64,000 nt of DNA, from contig NZ_OZ060394.1 in NCBI RefSeq assembly GCF_964059095.1, forward strand, positions 145,345-209,344, read 5' to 3'. The notes under the pieces were generated by a model, which was given only the letters and a program-made list of their open reading frames with translations, did not search any database and was not told where the DNA came from. This DNA is from Buchnera aphidicola (Chaetosiphella stipae setosa) (lineage in GTDB: Bacteria > Pseudomonadota > Gammaproteobacteria > Enterobacterales > Enterobacteriaceae). Below, in pieces: positions 38,595 through 49,300 of the stretch (position 1 is the stretch's first letter; every line of letters begins with the position of its first letter). The position numbers and the translations under genes were made by a program.

Positions 38595-40287
38595 TCATTC
38601 CTCCACCTTTGATTTGCATGGGATAAACATGTTCAGAAGAATCAATTTTGACATCTACAAAGACAAGTTTTTTTTGTGATAAATATTTTAAAGATTTTTT
38701 TATTTTTTTTTCTAATTCATGTGGTTTAGAAATAGATATGCCAGTATGACCATAAGATTTTACTAATTTAATAAAATTTGGTAAAGATTTCATATATGAA
38801 TTCGAATGTCTTCCAAAATATATTAAATCTTGCCATTGTTTAACCATGCCTAAAGAATTGTTATTTAAATTCAATATTAGTATAGGAATTTTATATTGCA
38901 TAGCTGTTGATAGCTCTTGAATATTCATTTGTATACTTCCATCTCCAGTAATACAAATAACATTTTTTTTTGGTAGCGCAATTTTTACTCCTAAAGCAGC
39001 AGGTAAACCAAAACCCATTGTTCCTAATCCTCCTGAATTAATCCACTGTCTCGGTTTTTCAAAGGTGTAATGTAATGCTGTAAACATCTGATGTTGACCT
39101 ACATCGGAAGTAATATAAAATTTACCACTAGTTAATTTGGAAAGTACTTTAATTACTTGCTGAGGTTTTATTTTTTTGGGAGTGTTTTGAATTTCTATAC
39201 AGTTAAATTGTTTCCATGTATTAATTTTTTTCCACCATTTTTTTAATCTTTTTGAAGAAAATTTTTTTTTTATGGTTTGCAAATATTTAATCATTTTTTT
39301 TAAAATTTTTTTAATATCTCCTATGATTTTAATATTTGCTTTTATTGTTTTAGAAATTGAAGTTGGATCTATATCGATTTGTATAATAGTTGAAAATGGA
39401 CAATATTTTTTAATATTATTTGTTGTTCTATCATCGAATCTTACTCCAAGTGCAAAAATTAAGTCAGAATAATGCATACTCATATTTGCTGCATATTTTC
39501 CATGCATTCCTATCATTCCTAAATTTTGTTTATGATTTCCAGGAAAACCGCCTAGAGCCATTAAAGAGCTCGTAACAGGTATGTTTAATTTTTCTGCAAA
39601 TAATCTTAATTCTTGAGAACTATTAGAATGTATGATTCCACCACCAATATATATAATTGGTTTGTGTGCTTTGATAATTTTTTTAGTTATTTTTTTTATG
39701 ATTTCTTTATTTATTTTTTTTATTTTATTATATAATTTTATCTTAATATTTTTAGGATGTATATAAGGTTCTTTTTTTTGAGAAGATAAAATATCTTTGG
39801 GTAAGTCTATAACAACTGGACCAGGTCTTCCATTTGATGCTATTAAAAAAGATTTTTTAATTATATGAGGAATTTCTTTTGTTTTTTGCACTAAAAAACT
39901 ATGTTTCACAATAGGTTGAGAAATTCCTAACATATTACATTCTTGAAAAGCGTCGTATCCAATTAATTTTGATTCAACTTGTCCAGATAAGATAATAATT
40001 GGAATAGAATCCATATATGCTGTTGCTATTCCTGTGATTGCATTAGTTGCTCCCGGTCCTGAAGTTACGAGAACAACTCCTACTTTTCCTGTAGATCTTG
40101 CATATCCATCTGCCATATGAGCAGCTGCTTGTTCATGACGCACAAGAATATGTTTTATTTTCTTTTTCATAAGATTTAATGCGTCATATATTTCTAAGAC
40201 TGCTCCTCCAGGATAGCCAAAAATATGTTTAACTCCTTGATCAATTAATGATTTGACAACGATTTCTGCACCAGAAAAAATTTTCAT
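38572..40287 (-). CDS. ilvI: acetolactate synthase III, catalytic subunit
   Basis: ThDP enzyme making acetolactate and acetohydroxybutyrate for valine, leucine and isoleucine. It has [14 protein letters not shown] with the catalytic Glu in the following [27 protein letters not shown], the ThDP motif [15 protein letters not shown] and the final [14 protein letters not shown]. It is 571 aa, close to E. coli IlvI (574). It is the first gene of ilvI-ilvH. No leuO/leuABCD neighbours are here. Aphid diets lack these amino acids, so retention fits a nutritional role. Confidence 0.97.
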   Translation of the reverse strand: MKIFSGAEIVVKSLIDQGVKHIFGYPGGAVLEIYDALNLMKKKIKHILVRHEQAAAHMADGYARSTGKVGVVLVTSGPGATNAITGIATAYMDSIPIIILSGQVESKLIGYDAFQECNMLGISQPIVKHSFLVQKTKEIPHIIKKSFLIASNGRPGPVVIDLPKDILSSQKKEPYIHPKNIKIKLYNKIKKINKEIIKKITKKIIKAHKPIIYIGGGIIHSNSSQELRLFAEKLNIPVTSSLMALGGFPGNHKQNLGMIGMHGKYAANMSMHYSDLIFALGVRFDDRTTNNIKKYCPFSTIIQIDIDPTSISKTIKANIKIIGDIKKILKKMIKYLQTIKKKFSSKRLKKWWKKINTWKQFNCIEIQNTPKKIKPQQVIKVLSKLTSGKFYITSDVGQHQMFTALHYTFEKPRQWINSGGLGTMGFGLPAALGVKIALPKKNVICITGDGSIQMNIQELSTAMQYKIPILILNLNNNSLGMVKQWQDLIYFGRHSNSYMKSLPNFIKLVKSYGHTGISISKPHELEKKIKKSLKYLSQKKLVFVDVKIDSSEHVYPMQIKGGGMNEMRFKK

Positions 40288-41427
40288 ATTTTATTCTCGA
40301 ATCATATTTTTGTTTAAATTTTTTATAAATATAATAGAAATTTTTTAGTAAAATTTTTTATAATTTTTGATAAGAGATTTTTTTTATATATTACTTTTTT
40401 CTATTTTTCTATTTTATATTTTATTTGATAAGATTTCTAATAAATTATATAAATTTTTTCTTATAAAAATTTTTCATAAGAAACTTTTCTTAAATTATTA
40501 ATATTTTTTAATCTTTGTATATTATTTACATCATACATGATATTTAAAAAAAAAAAGAAATATATTTTTATTAAAATAGAAAATATAAATAAAAATTTTA
40601 TAAAAATAAAATATTATATAAAATTTTTTCACTGATATATTTGATATTTTTATAAATTTTCTTTAAAAAAAATAATATATTTATATTATTTTCGAAAAAG
40701 TTTTATTTTTTTTAAAATAAATTTTTTAGAATTTTTTTATTAAAGTAATTAATGATTTTTTTTTTTTTATTTTTTTTATTCTTTTTTCTTTTCTTTGTTT
40801 TTTGATAGTGATACATATTTTTTTAAAATAAAAATTTTTTAGAAATTTTAGTTTGTCATTTTCTATAAAAAAATATTTTAAATAAAATTTTTCAAAATAC
40901 GATTGTATTTCAGTTTTTATTTTGAAAGAAAATAATATTTTTTTATTTATATATTTTATTCTTTTTAAATAAAAATTTTAAAATAGCGATTTTATTTAAA
41001 TATAATTTAAAATTTTTTTTATATATTTTTTAATGTTATTTTTTATGATTTTTTTTAAAAAATTTTATAAAACATATAAATTAAAAAATGTAGGTATTTT
41101 GTAAACTCGGTTTTTTAGTGTTTTTTCATTTTATTTTTTTATATCAAGAATTATTATATTTATTTAATATCTTTTTAAATATAATTACTCTAAAAGATAA
41201 AATATAAGGTTTTTATAAATTAAATTAGTTTTAATTAAGATTAGATATAATTGAATTTTTTAATATTTATCGTATTTTTATTTTAAAAAAATTATTTTTT
41301 GAATTTTTTTATTTCAAGTTTTTATATTTTAATAGAAAATATTTTATTGCCCAAATAAATATTTTTAATTGGGCTATATTAAAAAATAAAAATATTAGAT
41401 TTATATTATTTTTATTTATTGAATTTT
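40288..41427. other. 1140-bp gene desert between ilvI and dapD
   Basis: The largest spacer of the window. No credible reading frame and no recognised motif. In less reduced Buchnera, from memory, the protease gene htrA (degP) lies here, but I found no trace of its GNSGG active-site coding. It holds the ilvI promoter region at its left end and a hairpin for dapD at its right end. Confidence 0.6.
41349..41374. terminator. GC-rich hairpin downstream of dapD
   Basis: GCCCAA (41349-41354) pairs with TTGGGC (41369-41374) around an AT loop. This is 54 bp beyond the dapD stop codon on the minus strand and unusually GC-rich for this background, so it probably ends the map-dapD transcription. Confidence 0.5.
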
Positions 41428-42246
41428 TTAAATTTTATTTCTTAATAATTTATTTATTTCTACTTTTTTTAATGTTTGATGATTTACTTTCTTAACAATT
41501 ATTGCACTGTATAAATTATATTTTTTATTTTCTGCAGGAAGACTTCCAGAAACAACAACTGAATTTTTAGGAACTCTACCATAATAAATTTTATTTTTTG
41601 TACGATCATATATTTTTGTGCTTTTTCCAATAAAAACACCCATTGATATGACTGATCCTTTTTCTATAATTACTCCTTCTACTATTTCTGATCTAGCACC
41701 TATAAAACAATTATCTTCAATAATTGTTGGATTGTTTTGTAATGGTTCTAATACTCCTCCAATCCCAACTCCACCAGATATATGTACGTTTTTACCGATT
41801 TGAGCGCATGATCCAATTGTTGACCATGTATCAATCATACTATTTTCTCCAACATATGCTCCAATGTTGATGAAGCAAGGCATAAGTATAGTATTATTTT
41901 CAATAAAAGATCCGTATCTAATTATTGCTGCAGGAACGGATCGAATATTATCTTTTTTAAATGAAAATTTATTATAATTTTCATGTTTTAATGGAATTTT
42001 GTCATAATAAGATGTAAGTTTACCTTGAAAAACTTTGTTTTTTTGATACAAAAGAAATAATAATATCGCTTTTTTAATCCATTGATGTGTAACCCATTTA
42101 TTATTAATTTTTTCTGCAACGCGTAATTTTCCCGAGTTGATCATTTTAATAATTTTATTTACGACTTGTAGAATTTTTTTTTTATCATTTTTTTTTTCAT
42201 ATCTTTCTTCAAAATATTTTTCTATGATTTTTTTTTTATTTTTCAT
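41428..42246 (-). CDS. dapD: tetrahydrodipicolinate N-succinyltransferase
   Basis: Succinylates tetrahydrodipicolinate in the lysine/meso-diaminopimelate pathway. The N-terminal helical domain is followed by left-handed beta-helix hexapeptide repeats (about residues 110-235), including [32 protein letters not shown] and [14 protein letters not shown]. It has 272 residues (E. coli 274). AAGG lies upstream of the ATG. Since peptidoglycan synthesis genes are missing from this window, its main product is likely lysine for the host. Confidence 0.97.
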   Translation of the reverse strand: MKNKKKIIEKYFEERYEKKNDKKKILQVVNKIIKMINSGKLRVAEKINNKWVTHQWIKKAILLFLLYQKNKVFQGKLTSYYDKIPLKHENYNKFSFKKDNIRSVPAAIIRYGSFIENNTILMPCFINIGAYVGENSMIDTWSTIGSCAQIGKNVHISGGVGIGGVLEPLQNNPTIIEDNCFIGARSEIVEGVIIEKGSVISMGVFIGKSTKIYDRTKNKIYYGRVPKNSVVVSGSLPAENKKYNLYSAIIVKKVNHQTLKKVEINKLLRNKI

Positions 42247-42283
42247 TTTTTACCTTTTTTTTTAATTAAATATTTTTTTATAT

Positions 42284-43051
42284 TTATATCTTTTCTTTTT
42301 TTCTCAGAGTTAAGACTTCATATCCATTTTCAGTGACTAATATTGTATGTTCATATTGTGCTGATAAACTATTATCTTTTGTTTTAACAGTCCAGTTATC
42401 TTTGTCACAAAATATATTTCTTTTTCCTGCGTTAATCATTGGTTCTATAGTAAAAATCATTCCTTTTTGAAGAATTATATTTTGTTTTTTTTCATTGTAA
42501 TGTAGAACGTATGGTTCTTCATGAAAATTTTTTCCAATACCATGTCCGCAATATTCTTGTACAACTGAAAAATTGTTTTTTTTAGCTATTTTTTCAATTG
42601 TTTTTCCAATTTTATTTAAATTAATTCCTGGCTTAATTATTTTGATAGATGAATATAAACTTTCTAAAGTTACTTTACATAATTTTTTTGCTATATGAGA
42701 ACATTTTCCTACCATAAACATTTTAGATGAATCTCCGAAATAATTATTTTTTATTAATGAAATATCAATATTTAATATATCTCCATTTTTTAAAATAATT
42801 TTTTTATTTGGAATTCCGTGACAGACAACATTATTTAAAGATACGCAAATAGATTTCGGATATCCTTGATATCCTAGACATGCTGGAATAGATTTTTTTT
42901 TATTAACGATATAGTTATGGCAAATTTTATTAATTTCTTCTGTACTAATTCCTGGAGAAATATATTTTTTAATAAAATCTAAAACATCTGCAGTTAATTT
43001 ACATACTTCTTTCATTTTTTTAATATCATAACTATTTTTAATAATAATCAT
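42284..43051 (-). CDS. map: methionine aminopeptidase type I
   Basis: Removes the initiator methionine from nascent proteins. The metal ligands are visible: Asp in NIDISL, Asp in GDSSKMF, His in GHGIGKNFHEEP, Glu in FTIEPM and Glu in QYEHTILV. 255 aa compared with 264 in E. coli. It is upstream of dapD on the same strand and divergent from rpsB, the E. coli arrangement for map and rpsB. Confidence 0.97.
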   Translation of the reverse strand: MIIIKNSYDIKKMKEVCKLTADVLDFIKKYISPGISTEEINKICHNYIVNKKKSIPACLGYQGYPKSICVSLNNVVCHGIPNKKIILKNGDILNIDISLIKNNYFGDSSKMFMVGKCSHIAKKLCKVTLESLYSSIKIIKPGINLNKIGKTIEKIAKKNNFSVVQEYCGHGIGKNFHEEPYVLHYNEKKQNIILQKGMIFTIEPMINAGKRNIFCDKDNWTVKTKDNSLSAQYEHTILVTENGYEVLTLRKKEKI

Positions 43052-43261
43052 ATTTTTTTATTTTAATTATATTAATTGGTGTATTTTATCATTGAAAAAA
43101 AAAATAAATGTAATTAATTTTCTAATTTTATTTATATGGTTTATTATAATATATATTTTTTAGTACTGATATTTAAAAAAATATTTTATTTTGAAAAAAT
43201 ATATGAAAACTATTTAAATATAGATAATTTTAATTTTTTTTAAAAAAATTTTGAGGAATAT

Positions 43262-43960
43262 ATGATAAAAATTTCTATGAAAGAGATGATTAAAGCTGGT
43301 ATACATTTTGGACATCAAACTCGTTATTGGAATCCGAAAATGAAACCATTTATTTTTGGTTCTAAAAATAAAATTCACATTATAAATTTAGAAAAAACTC
43401 TTCCAATGTTTCATAATGCTTTATTACAATTAAAAAAAATTCATTTAAAACAAGGAAAGATACTTTTTGTTGGTACTAAAAAATCTGCTTCGAATTTAAT
43501 AAAACAAACAGCAATATCTTGTAAACAATATTATGTGAATTATCGTTGGTTAGGAGGTATGTTAACAAATTGGAAAACAGTAAGACAATCTATACAACAT
43601 TTAAAAGATTTAGAAATGCAGCTAAAAAATGGTGTTTTTAATAAATTAACAAAAAAAGAAGCTTTAATGCGTTCTAGAAAATTATTAAAATTAGAAAATA
43701 GTTTAGGCGGAATAAAAGATATGGGTGGTATTCCAGATTGTTTATTTGTAATAGATGCAGATTACGAAAAAATTGCTATTAAGGAAGCTAATAATTTAAA
43801 TATTCCTATTTTTTCAATTGTTGATACTAATTCTAATCCTGATGGAGTTAATTTCATTATTCCTGGAAATGATGATGCTATTAGATCAGTAAATTTTTAT
43901 CTAAAAAATGTTGTTTCTGTTTTGTGTAATAATACAAATAAAATAAAAAAATTAAATTAA
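43262..43960 (+). CDS. rpsB: 30S ribosomal protein S2
   Basis: Structural protein of the small subunit that recruits S1. The N-terminal [22 protein letters not shown] signature appears in pieces, followed by [25 protein letters not shown] and [23 protein letters not shown]. It is 232 aa (E. coli 241), with GAGGAAT immediately upstream. First gene of rpsB-tsf-pyrH-frr. Confidence 0.97.
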   Translation: MIKISMKEMIKAGIHFGHQTRYWNPKMKPFIFGSKNKIHIINLEKTLPMFHNALLQLKKIHLKQGKILFVGTKKSASNLIKQTAISCKQYYVNYRWLGGMLTNWKTVRQSIQHLKDLEMQLKNGVFNKLTKKEALMRSRKLLKLENSLGGIKDMGGIPDCLFVIDADYEKIAIKEANNLNIPIFSIVDTNSNPDGVNFIIPGNDDAIRSVNFYLKNVVSVLCNNTNKIKKLN

Positions 43961-44048
43961 AAAGTATTTTTTTTATAAGAATTATATTTGTATTAATTTA
44001 GAATTTTTTTTTTAAGATACTAGAAAACTTTTATTCATGGGACTTATT

Positions 44049-44846
44049 ATGAAAATTTCGTCTGATTTAGTAAAAAAATTAAGAATGTTAACTGGTGTTG
44101 GAATATTAGATTGTAAAAAAGCTTTGTTAAAAAAGAAAGGAAATATAAATGAATCGATAGACTATTTACGTGAAAAAGGTAAGAATAAAGCTTTAAATAA
44201 AATATCTCGAAAAACTTTACAAGGTATGATTTTTGAAAAGATTCAAGATCATGTCGGTGTAATTTTAGAATTAAATTGTGAAACAGATTTTGTCTCACAA
44301 GATAAAAATTTTATTAATTTTGGAGAAAAAATTCTTAATTTTGCATTACAAAAAAAAATTTTTGATTTTGATTTTTTAAAAAAAAAATTTGAAAATGAAA
44401 GAATTCATTTAGTATCTATATTTAATGAAAACATAAAAATTTCGAGGTTTTATTTTTTACAAGGAAAGTTTTTATATTCTTATTTACATAGATCAAGAAT
44501 CGGAGTTCTTTTAAAAAGTAATTCAAATAATTTTTCTTTAATTAAATTGGTTGCTATGCATATAGTTGCAAGTAAACCTTTATATTTAAATCCTGAAAAT
44601 ATTCCTAAAAAAATTCTGTCTAGAGAGAAAAAAATTCAATTATCTAGATCATTACAGTCTGGAAAAAATGAGTTTATTGCAAAAAGAATTGTTTCTGGAA
44701 GAATGAAAAAATTTATTAGTGAGATAGCTCTTACTAAGCAAAATTTTGTAATTGATCCTAAAATAAAAGTGGAAAAATTTTTAAAAAAAAACAATATTGT
44801 TATAGAAAATTTTATGCGTTTTGAAATAGGAGAGTATATATTTTAA
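44049..44846 (+). CDS. tsf: elongation factor Ts
   Basis: Nucleotide exchange factor for EF-Tu. The start at 44049 (MKISSDLVKKLRMLTGVG) aligns with E. coli MAEITASLVKELRERTGAG and has GGGA six bases upstream; an ATG at 44037 would contain that signal. The TDFV motif is in ETDFVSQD, and later GVILELNCE and MHIVASKP are conserved. 265 aa, some 18 shorter than E. coli at the C-terminus. Confidence 0.96.
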   Translation: MKISSDLVKKLRMLTGVGILDCKKALLKKKGNINESIDYLREKGKNKALNKISRKTLQGMIFEKIQDHVGVILELNCETDFVSQDKNFINFGEKILNFALQKKIFDFDFLKKKFENERIHLVSIFNENIKISRFYFLQGKFLYSYLHRSRIGVLLKSNSNNFSLIKLVAMHIVASKPLYLNPENIPKKILSREKKIQLSRSLQSGKNEFIAKRIVSGRMKKFISEIALTKQNFVIDPKIKVEKFLKKNNIVIENFMRFEIGEYIF

Positions 44847-44901
44847 AAATATATTTTTTTAAAATTTTTTTATATTTTTTAATTTTTCTATAGGTTGAAT
44901 T

Positions 44902-45630
44902 ATGTTTAAAAATAATCGTTTACTTAAATATAAAAGAGTAATTTTAAAATTAAGTGGAGAATCTTTAATAAATTTAAAAAATAAAAACAATATCGATAGT
45001 TTTTTTTTGAATTTTTTATCTCAAGAAATTAAAAAAATTGTTGATTTAAATGTAGAATTAGGTATTGTTATAGGCGCTGGTAATTTGTTTCGTGGTCAAC
45101 AATTACAAAAGATTGGTTTTAATCGTGTGATAGCTGATCAAATTGGTATTTTATCTACCATTATTAATGGTTTAGCAATAAATAATTTTATGAATCAGAT
45201 GCATATAAAAACTTTATTAATGTCATCGATTCCATTAAATGGAATTTGTGAAACATATAATTGGAATCGAGCAATAAAATTCTTGTCTCAGAAAAATGTT
45301 ATAATTTTTTCAGCAGGAATTGGTAATCCCTTTTTTACAACAGATTCTGCAGCGTGTTTGAGAGCTATTGAAATTAAAGCAGACATTGTTTTAAAAGGAA
45401 CTCAAGTAGATGGAGTTTACACTTCAGATCCAAAGAAGAATCTTGAGGCAAAATTATATTCTCAATTAAGTTATAAAACCGTTTTAAAAAAAGAATTAAA
45501 AGTTATGGATTTATCTGCTTTTATTTTAGCAAGAGATTATAATTTACCTATTCGTATCTTTAATATACGAAAACCTAATTCTTTATTAAGGATTGTTCAA
45601 GGATTAAATGAAGGAACTTTAATTCATTGA
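44902..45630 (+). CDS. pyrH: UMP kinase
   Basis: Amino-acid-kinase fold enzyme that phosphorylates UMP to UDP. VILKLSGESL, GIVIGAGNLFRG, GNPFFTTDSAACLRA and VDGVYTSDPKKN are typical, as is the final LRIVQGLNEGTLI. 242 aa, as in E. coli (241). It lies between tsf and frr. Confidence 0.97.
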   Translation: MFKNNRLLKYKRVILKLSGESLINLKNKNNIDSFFLNFLSQEIKKIVDLNVELGIVIGAGNLFRGQQLQKIGFNRVIADQIGILSTIINGLAINNFMNQMHIKTLLMSSIPLNGICETYNWNRAIKFLSQKNVIIFSAGIGNPFFTTDSAACLRAIEIKADIVLKGTQVDGVYTSDPKKNLEAKLYSQLSYKTVLKKELKVMDLSAFILARDYNLPIRIFNIRKPNSLLRIVQGLNEGTLIH

Positions 45631-45710
45631 TTTTTTAGATTTTATAAAAATCGAAAATATTTTAAAGTTATCTTTGTGTGACATTTTTTTCTATTTATTA
45701 GAGTGAAATT

Positions 45711-46268
45711 ATGATAAAAAATATTGAGATAGAAGCAGAAAAAAAAATGAAAAATTGTATAGAGAATTTTTCGCAATCTATTAATAAACTTAGAATGAAT
45801 CGAGCTTCCCCTGATTTATTAAAAGATATTTTTATTAATTATTATGGGAAAAAAATGACTTTAGGTTCTATTTCTAATATAGTAGTAGAAGATTCCAGGA
45901 CTTTACGTATTAATACTTTTGATAGTAATATTAATACTGAAGTAGAAAAAGTCATTATGAATAGTAATTTAGGATTAAATCCTATTTCTATTGGAAAAAC
46001 AATTAAGGTACCAATTCCTTCTTTAACAGAAGAGAGACGATTAAGTATAATAAAAATTTTGCAGAAAATGGCTGAAAAGAGTAAAATTTCTGTAAGAATT
46101 ATTAGAAGACATACAAATGAAATTATTAAAAATTTATATAAAGAAAAAAAAATTAGTCAAAATGAAGAAAAAAAACTTCAAAACAGTATACAATTGTTAA
46201 CAAATGTGTATATTAAAAATATAGATTCTAAAATGAAAATAAAAATAAGAGAATTACAAGAATTTTAA
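45711..46268 (+). CDS. frr: ribosome recycling factor
   Basis: Splits post-termination ribosomes together with EF-G. The protein is 185 aa, the E. coli length, with RMNRASPDLLKDI, NIVVEDSRTLRI, IPIPSLTEERR-type sequence (VPIPSLTEERR) and VSVRNIRRHTNE-like RIIRRHTNEIIK. It is the last gene of the rpsB-tsf-pyrH-frr group. In E. coli dxr, uppS, cdsA and rseP would follow; here they are missing and bamA comes next after 390 bp. Confidence 0.96.
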   Translation: MIKNIEIEAEKKMKNCIENFSQSINKLRMNRASPDLLKDIFINYYGKKMTLGSISNIVVEDSRTLRINTFDSNINTEVEKVIMNSNLGLNPISIGKTIKVPIPSLTEERRLSIIKILQKMAEKSKISVRIIRRHTNEIIKNLYKEKKISQNEEKKLQNSIQLLTNVYIKNIDSKMKIKIRELQEF

Positions 46269-46658
46269 ATATATTTTATATAAAAAAATTTTTTAGTAAA
46301 TTTTTTTAATTAATTATATTTTAATAATTTATTTATTTTTTATACGATTTAAGATAAAATTTTTATAGTATTTTATAAAATTTTTTTTTACAATTTTCAA
46401 AAAGATATTTTATATTTTTTTATATTTAAATTTACATTTGTATAAATAGAAACGTATAAATTATATGTATTTTATACATGAAAAAATTTTTTATTATTTA
46501 ATAGTTTTTTTGTTGCATTATTAAAGTAATTTGTTAAAATTTTGTAATTTAGAAAAATATTAAATATATTTCTTTAAAAAATTTCTTCAAAATTTTTTTT
46601 ATAAACTTTATTTTTTAAATTTATTTTTCAAAATTTTTATTTATTAAAAGAGAAAAAA
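46269..46658. other. 390-bp spacer between frr and bamA
   Basis: No gene is seen. The site corresponds to dxr-uppS-cdsA-rseP in E. coli. A bamA promoter is expected, but no consensus pair stands out from the AT background. Confidence 0.5.
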
Positions 46659-49190
46659 ATGTTTTTTTTTAAAAAAAATACTTATTTAATTAATATAAGA
46701 AATTTAGTTCTTGCTTTATTTTGTATATTAAGTATACAAAATTTACATGCAAGTAAAAGTTTTATATGTAAAAGTATTCAGTTTCAAGGATTAGAGAATG
46801 TAACTCAAGAAGAGGCAAAAAAATATTTAACTTTTAATGTTCATAATGTTGTTACACAAAATGATATAGATGACAGTATAGATAGATTGTATGCAAGTGA
46901 ACAGTTTGAATCTGTGAGTGTAGATGTTTCAGACGGAGTAGTTACTGTTACAGTACGAGAATTTCCAATTTTATCTAAAATTAATATTACAGGAAATAAT
47001 AATGTTCCTGAACAAGTTATTAAAAAAATTTTAAATAGTTTGGGGATTTATGAAAATGGTTTTCTTGATCGAAAAAAATTCATTATATTTAAGGAAAAAC
47101 TTTTAGCGTATTATTCTGAGATGTTAAGAAAAGGGACAACAATATATTTATCTGTGGAAGATAATTGGAATCAAAATTCTTCTACATTAGGAGAATCAGT
47201 AATTTTAAATATATTTGTGCTAGAAGATGAACCTTACAAAATTAAAGAAATAAATTTTCATAAAAATCAAGAATACACATCGAGTGAACTTGCTAGTCTT
47301 TTAACTTGTTATGAAGAAAATTTCTTTAAAAGAAGATCTTTTAAGGATAATTATTCTTTTCAAAATCTTATAGAGGATATGAAAAGAATATATTTTTTTT
47401 ATCACAGTCAAGGATATGTAAATTGTAATATTACTCGTAGTATTGTTTATTCTGATGATGATAAAACAGTTTCTATTAATTTAGATATTTACGAAGGTGA
47501 TCAATTTTATTTAACAGATTTTATCTTGGATCGAGGTGTACCATCATTTGTGAAAGAAGATTTGCATGAATTACTTGAAAAAAATATTAATCAAATTTTT
47601 GATTTGAATGATATTGAATATTTTCAAGAATTTTTATTTGCTAAGCTTTCAGATTTAGGTTATTTAAATGCAGAAGTTCATGTCAATCCTTTGATAGATT
47701 CGGATCGTAATACAGTTAAACTGGAAATTAAGGTTAAAACAAATCAAAGATGTACTGTAGAAGAAATTTCTTTTGAAGGTCTTAAATTATTTAAGCCAAA
47801 TTATTTACTTAAAAATTTTTTACAAAAAGAAAATACTTATATTAATAAAAAAGATATTCTGCATGATTTAGAATATTTAAGAAGTACAGGTTTTTTTGAA
47901 TCTGTTGAATTTAAATTATTACCTAATCCAGATCAAAAAAATTTATTTAAATTACAATACATTGTTAAAGAAAAGAATCAAAATTCTGTGAATGGTGGTG
48001 TAGGATTAGATGAAAATCAGAATGTAGATGTACATTTTCAATTTAATAACACTCATGCTTTAGGTATAGGAAACACTGTATCATTAACTGTTGCAAAATC
48101 TGTTGATAAAAATTCTTTAAAAATTTCTTTTTTAAATCCTCGTTTTTGTAGTGATAAATGTTCATCTAATATTAATTTTTTTGTAGAAACTACTAATCGA
48201 ATCTTATCTTCCGATAAAAAAGATTTTCTTGGTATAAAAAATGAATATTTTAATGATACATATAATTGGATTAGAAAATTTTTAAATATTGGTGGTCAAA
48301 AAGATTTATCTATGTTGAATTATGAAATAAATGAATCGTTAGGCATACATGTCTCTTCAAATAGTAATTTGAATTTGTCTGCAGGATATTCATATCATGA
48401 AAGTAGAGATACTGATAAGACTTTATTAAATAAAAAATTTCCTTTTAAGAATTTTTTTTATAGTGATAATTCTATAAAATTTTTGAAAAGTATTAATGAA
48501 AATATAAATTTAAATGCGGCATATACATTTCAAGAATCTATTGATTCACCTATTTTAGATTTAAATAATAATGTGTTTTTTTCAACTAATTATATTATTC
48601 CTTTAAATCAAGATAATAATTATTTTAAGTTTATTTTAAATGCTAATAAATATTTTCCAATTTTTTTAGAAAATAATAACTTTTTTTTATCAATACGAAC
48701 TTGTTCTGGATTGAAAATTTTTCAACAAAATAATGAATTAAATAATTATGATGATTTTTATGCAAGTAATAATTATTTTATAAGAGGATATTCTTTAGGA
48801 GCTATTGGTCCTAAGAGAGTTAATTCTTCTAATGCTGAAGAAAATAAAAATTTGGATTTACATGATCTAAAACAAACTGTTGGTGGAAATATTTTTTCTA
48901 TTAATAGTGTAGAATTAGTTTCTCCTATTCCTTTTTTAAATATAGATTATGCAAAAAATTTTCAAGTATCTACTTTTGTAGATTTCGGAAATATATGGAA
49001 ATTGGATTTACTTTCACAACAAGATAATTCAGAACTTCATTATAGTAATCCTAAAAGTATTTATGGTTCATATGGATTATCTTTAAAATGGAAATCTCCT
49101 TTTGGTATGATTTCTTTTTCTTATTCTTTACCAATTGGTAAGTATGATCAAAAAGATTTAGATAGTTTTCAAATAAATTTTGGTACTTAA
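46659..49190 (+). CDS. bamA: outer membrane protein assembly factor BamA
   Basis: Inserts beta-barrel proteins into the outer membrane. A signal peptide is visible (Lys/Arg-containing start, then LVLALFCILSIQNLHA, cleavage near residue 31). Five POTRA domains (about 35-430) and a 16-strand barrel follow, with the conserved FIRGYSLGAIGPK (the VRGF/Y motif of loop 6) near residue 705. It is 843 aa (E. coli 810). It ends FQINFGT, without the terminal aromatic residue of the usual beta-signal (E. coli ends in Trp). It shows that an outer membrane with barrel proteins is still built. Confidence 0.96.
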   Translation: MFFFKKNTYLINIRNLVLALFCILSIQNLHASKSFICKSIQFQGLENVTQEEAKKYLTFNVHNVVTQNDIDDSIDRLYASEQFESVSVDVSDGVVTVTVREFPILSKINITGNNNVPEQVIKKILNSLGIYENGFLDRKKFIIFKEKLLAYYSEMLRKGTTIYLSVEDNWNQNSSTLGESVILNIFVLEDEPYKIKEINFHKNQEYTSSELASLLTCYEENFFKRRSFKDNYSFQNLIEDMKRIYFFYHSQGYVNCNITRSIVYSDDDKTVSINLDIYEGDQFYLTDFILDRGVPSFVKEDLHELLEKNINQIFDLNDIEYFQEFLFAKLSDLGYLNAEVHVNPLIDSDRNTVKLEIKVKTNQRCTVEEISFEGLKLFKPNYLLKNFLQKENTYINKKDILHDLEYLRSTGFFESVEFKLLPNPDQKNLFKLQYIVKEKNQNSVNGGVGLDENQNVDVHFQFNNTHALGIGNTVSLTVAKSVDKNSLKISFLNPRFCSDKCSSNINFFVETTNRILSSDKKDFLGIKNEYFNDTYNWIRKFLNIGGQKDLSMLNYEINESLGIHVSSNSNLNLSAGYSYHESRDTDKTLLNKKFPFKNFFYSDNSIKFLKSINENINLNAAYTFQESIDSPILDLNNNVFFSTNYIIPLNQDNNYFKFILNANKYFPIFLENNNFFLSIRTCSGLKIFQQNNELNNYDDFYASNNYFIRGYSLGAIGPKRVNSSNAEENKNLDLHDLKQTVGGNIFSINSVELVSPIPFLNIDYAKNFQVSTFVDFGNIWKLDLLSQQDNSELHYSNPKSIYGSYGLSLKWKSPFGMISFSYSLPIGKYDQKDLDSFQINFGT

Positions 49191-49227
49191 TATAAGTATC
49201 ATCTTTTCATTTTAGTTTTTAAAAATT

Positions 49228-49258
49228 CATCTTATTTTAGTTATTTTGAAATAAGATG
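49228..49258 (+). terminator. intrinsic terminator after bamA
   Basis: CATCTTATTT (49228-49237) pairs exactly with AAATAAGATG (49249-49258) around an 11-base loop, followed by AAATTTTTTT. It lies 38 bp after the bamA stop codon. The right arm contains the first in-frame ATG (49256) of the next gene, which argues against that ATG as the fabZ start. Confidence 0.7.
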
Positions 49259-49300
49259 AAATTTTTTTATGTATTTTTAAGAGCATGTTTGGTTGAAAAA

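Noticed and set aside
43145-43150. TATAAT upstream of rpsB as a -10 element
   Set aside because: No acceptable -35 at 16-18 bp, and TATAAT-like strings are frequent by chance in this composition.
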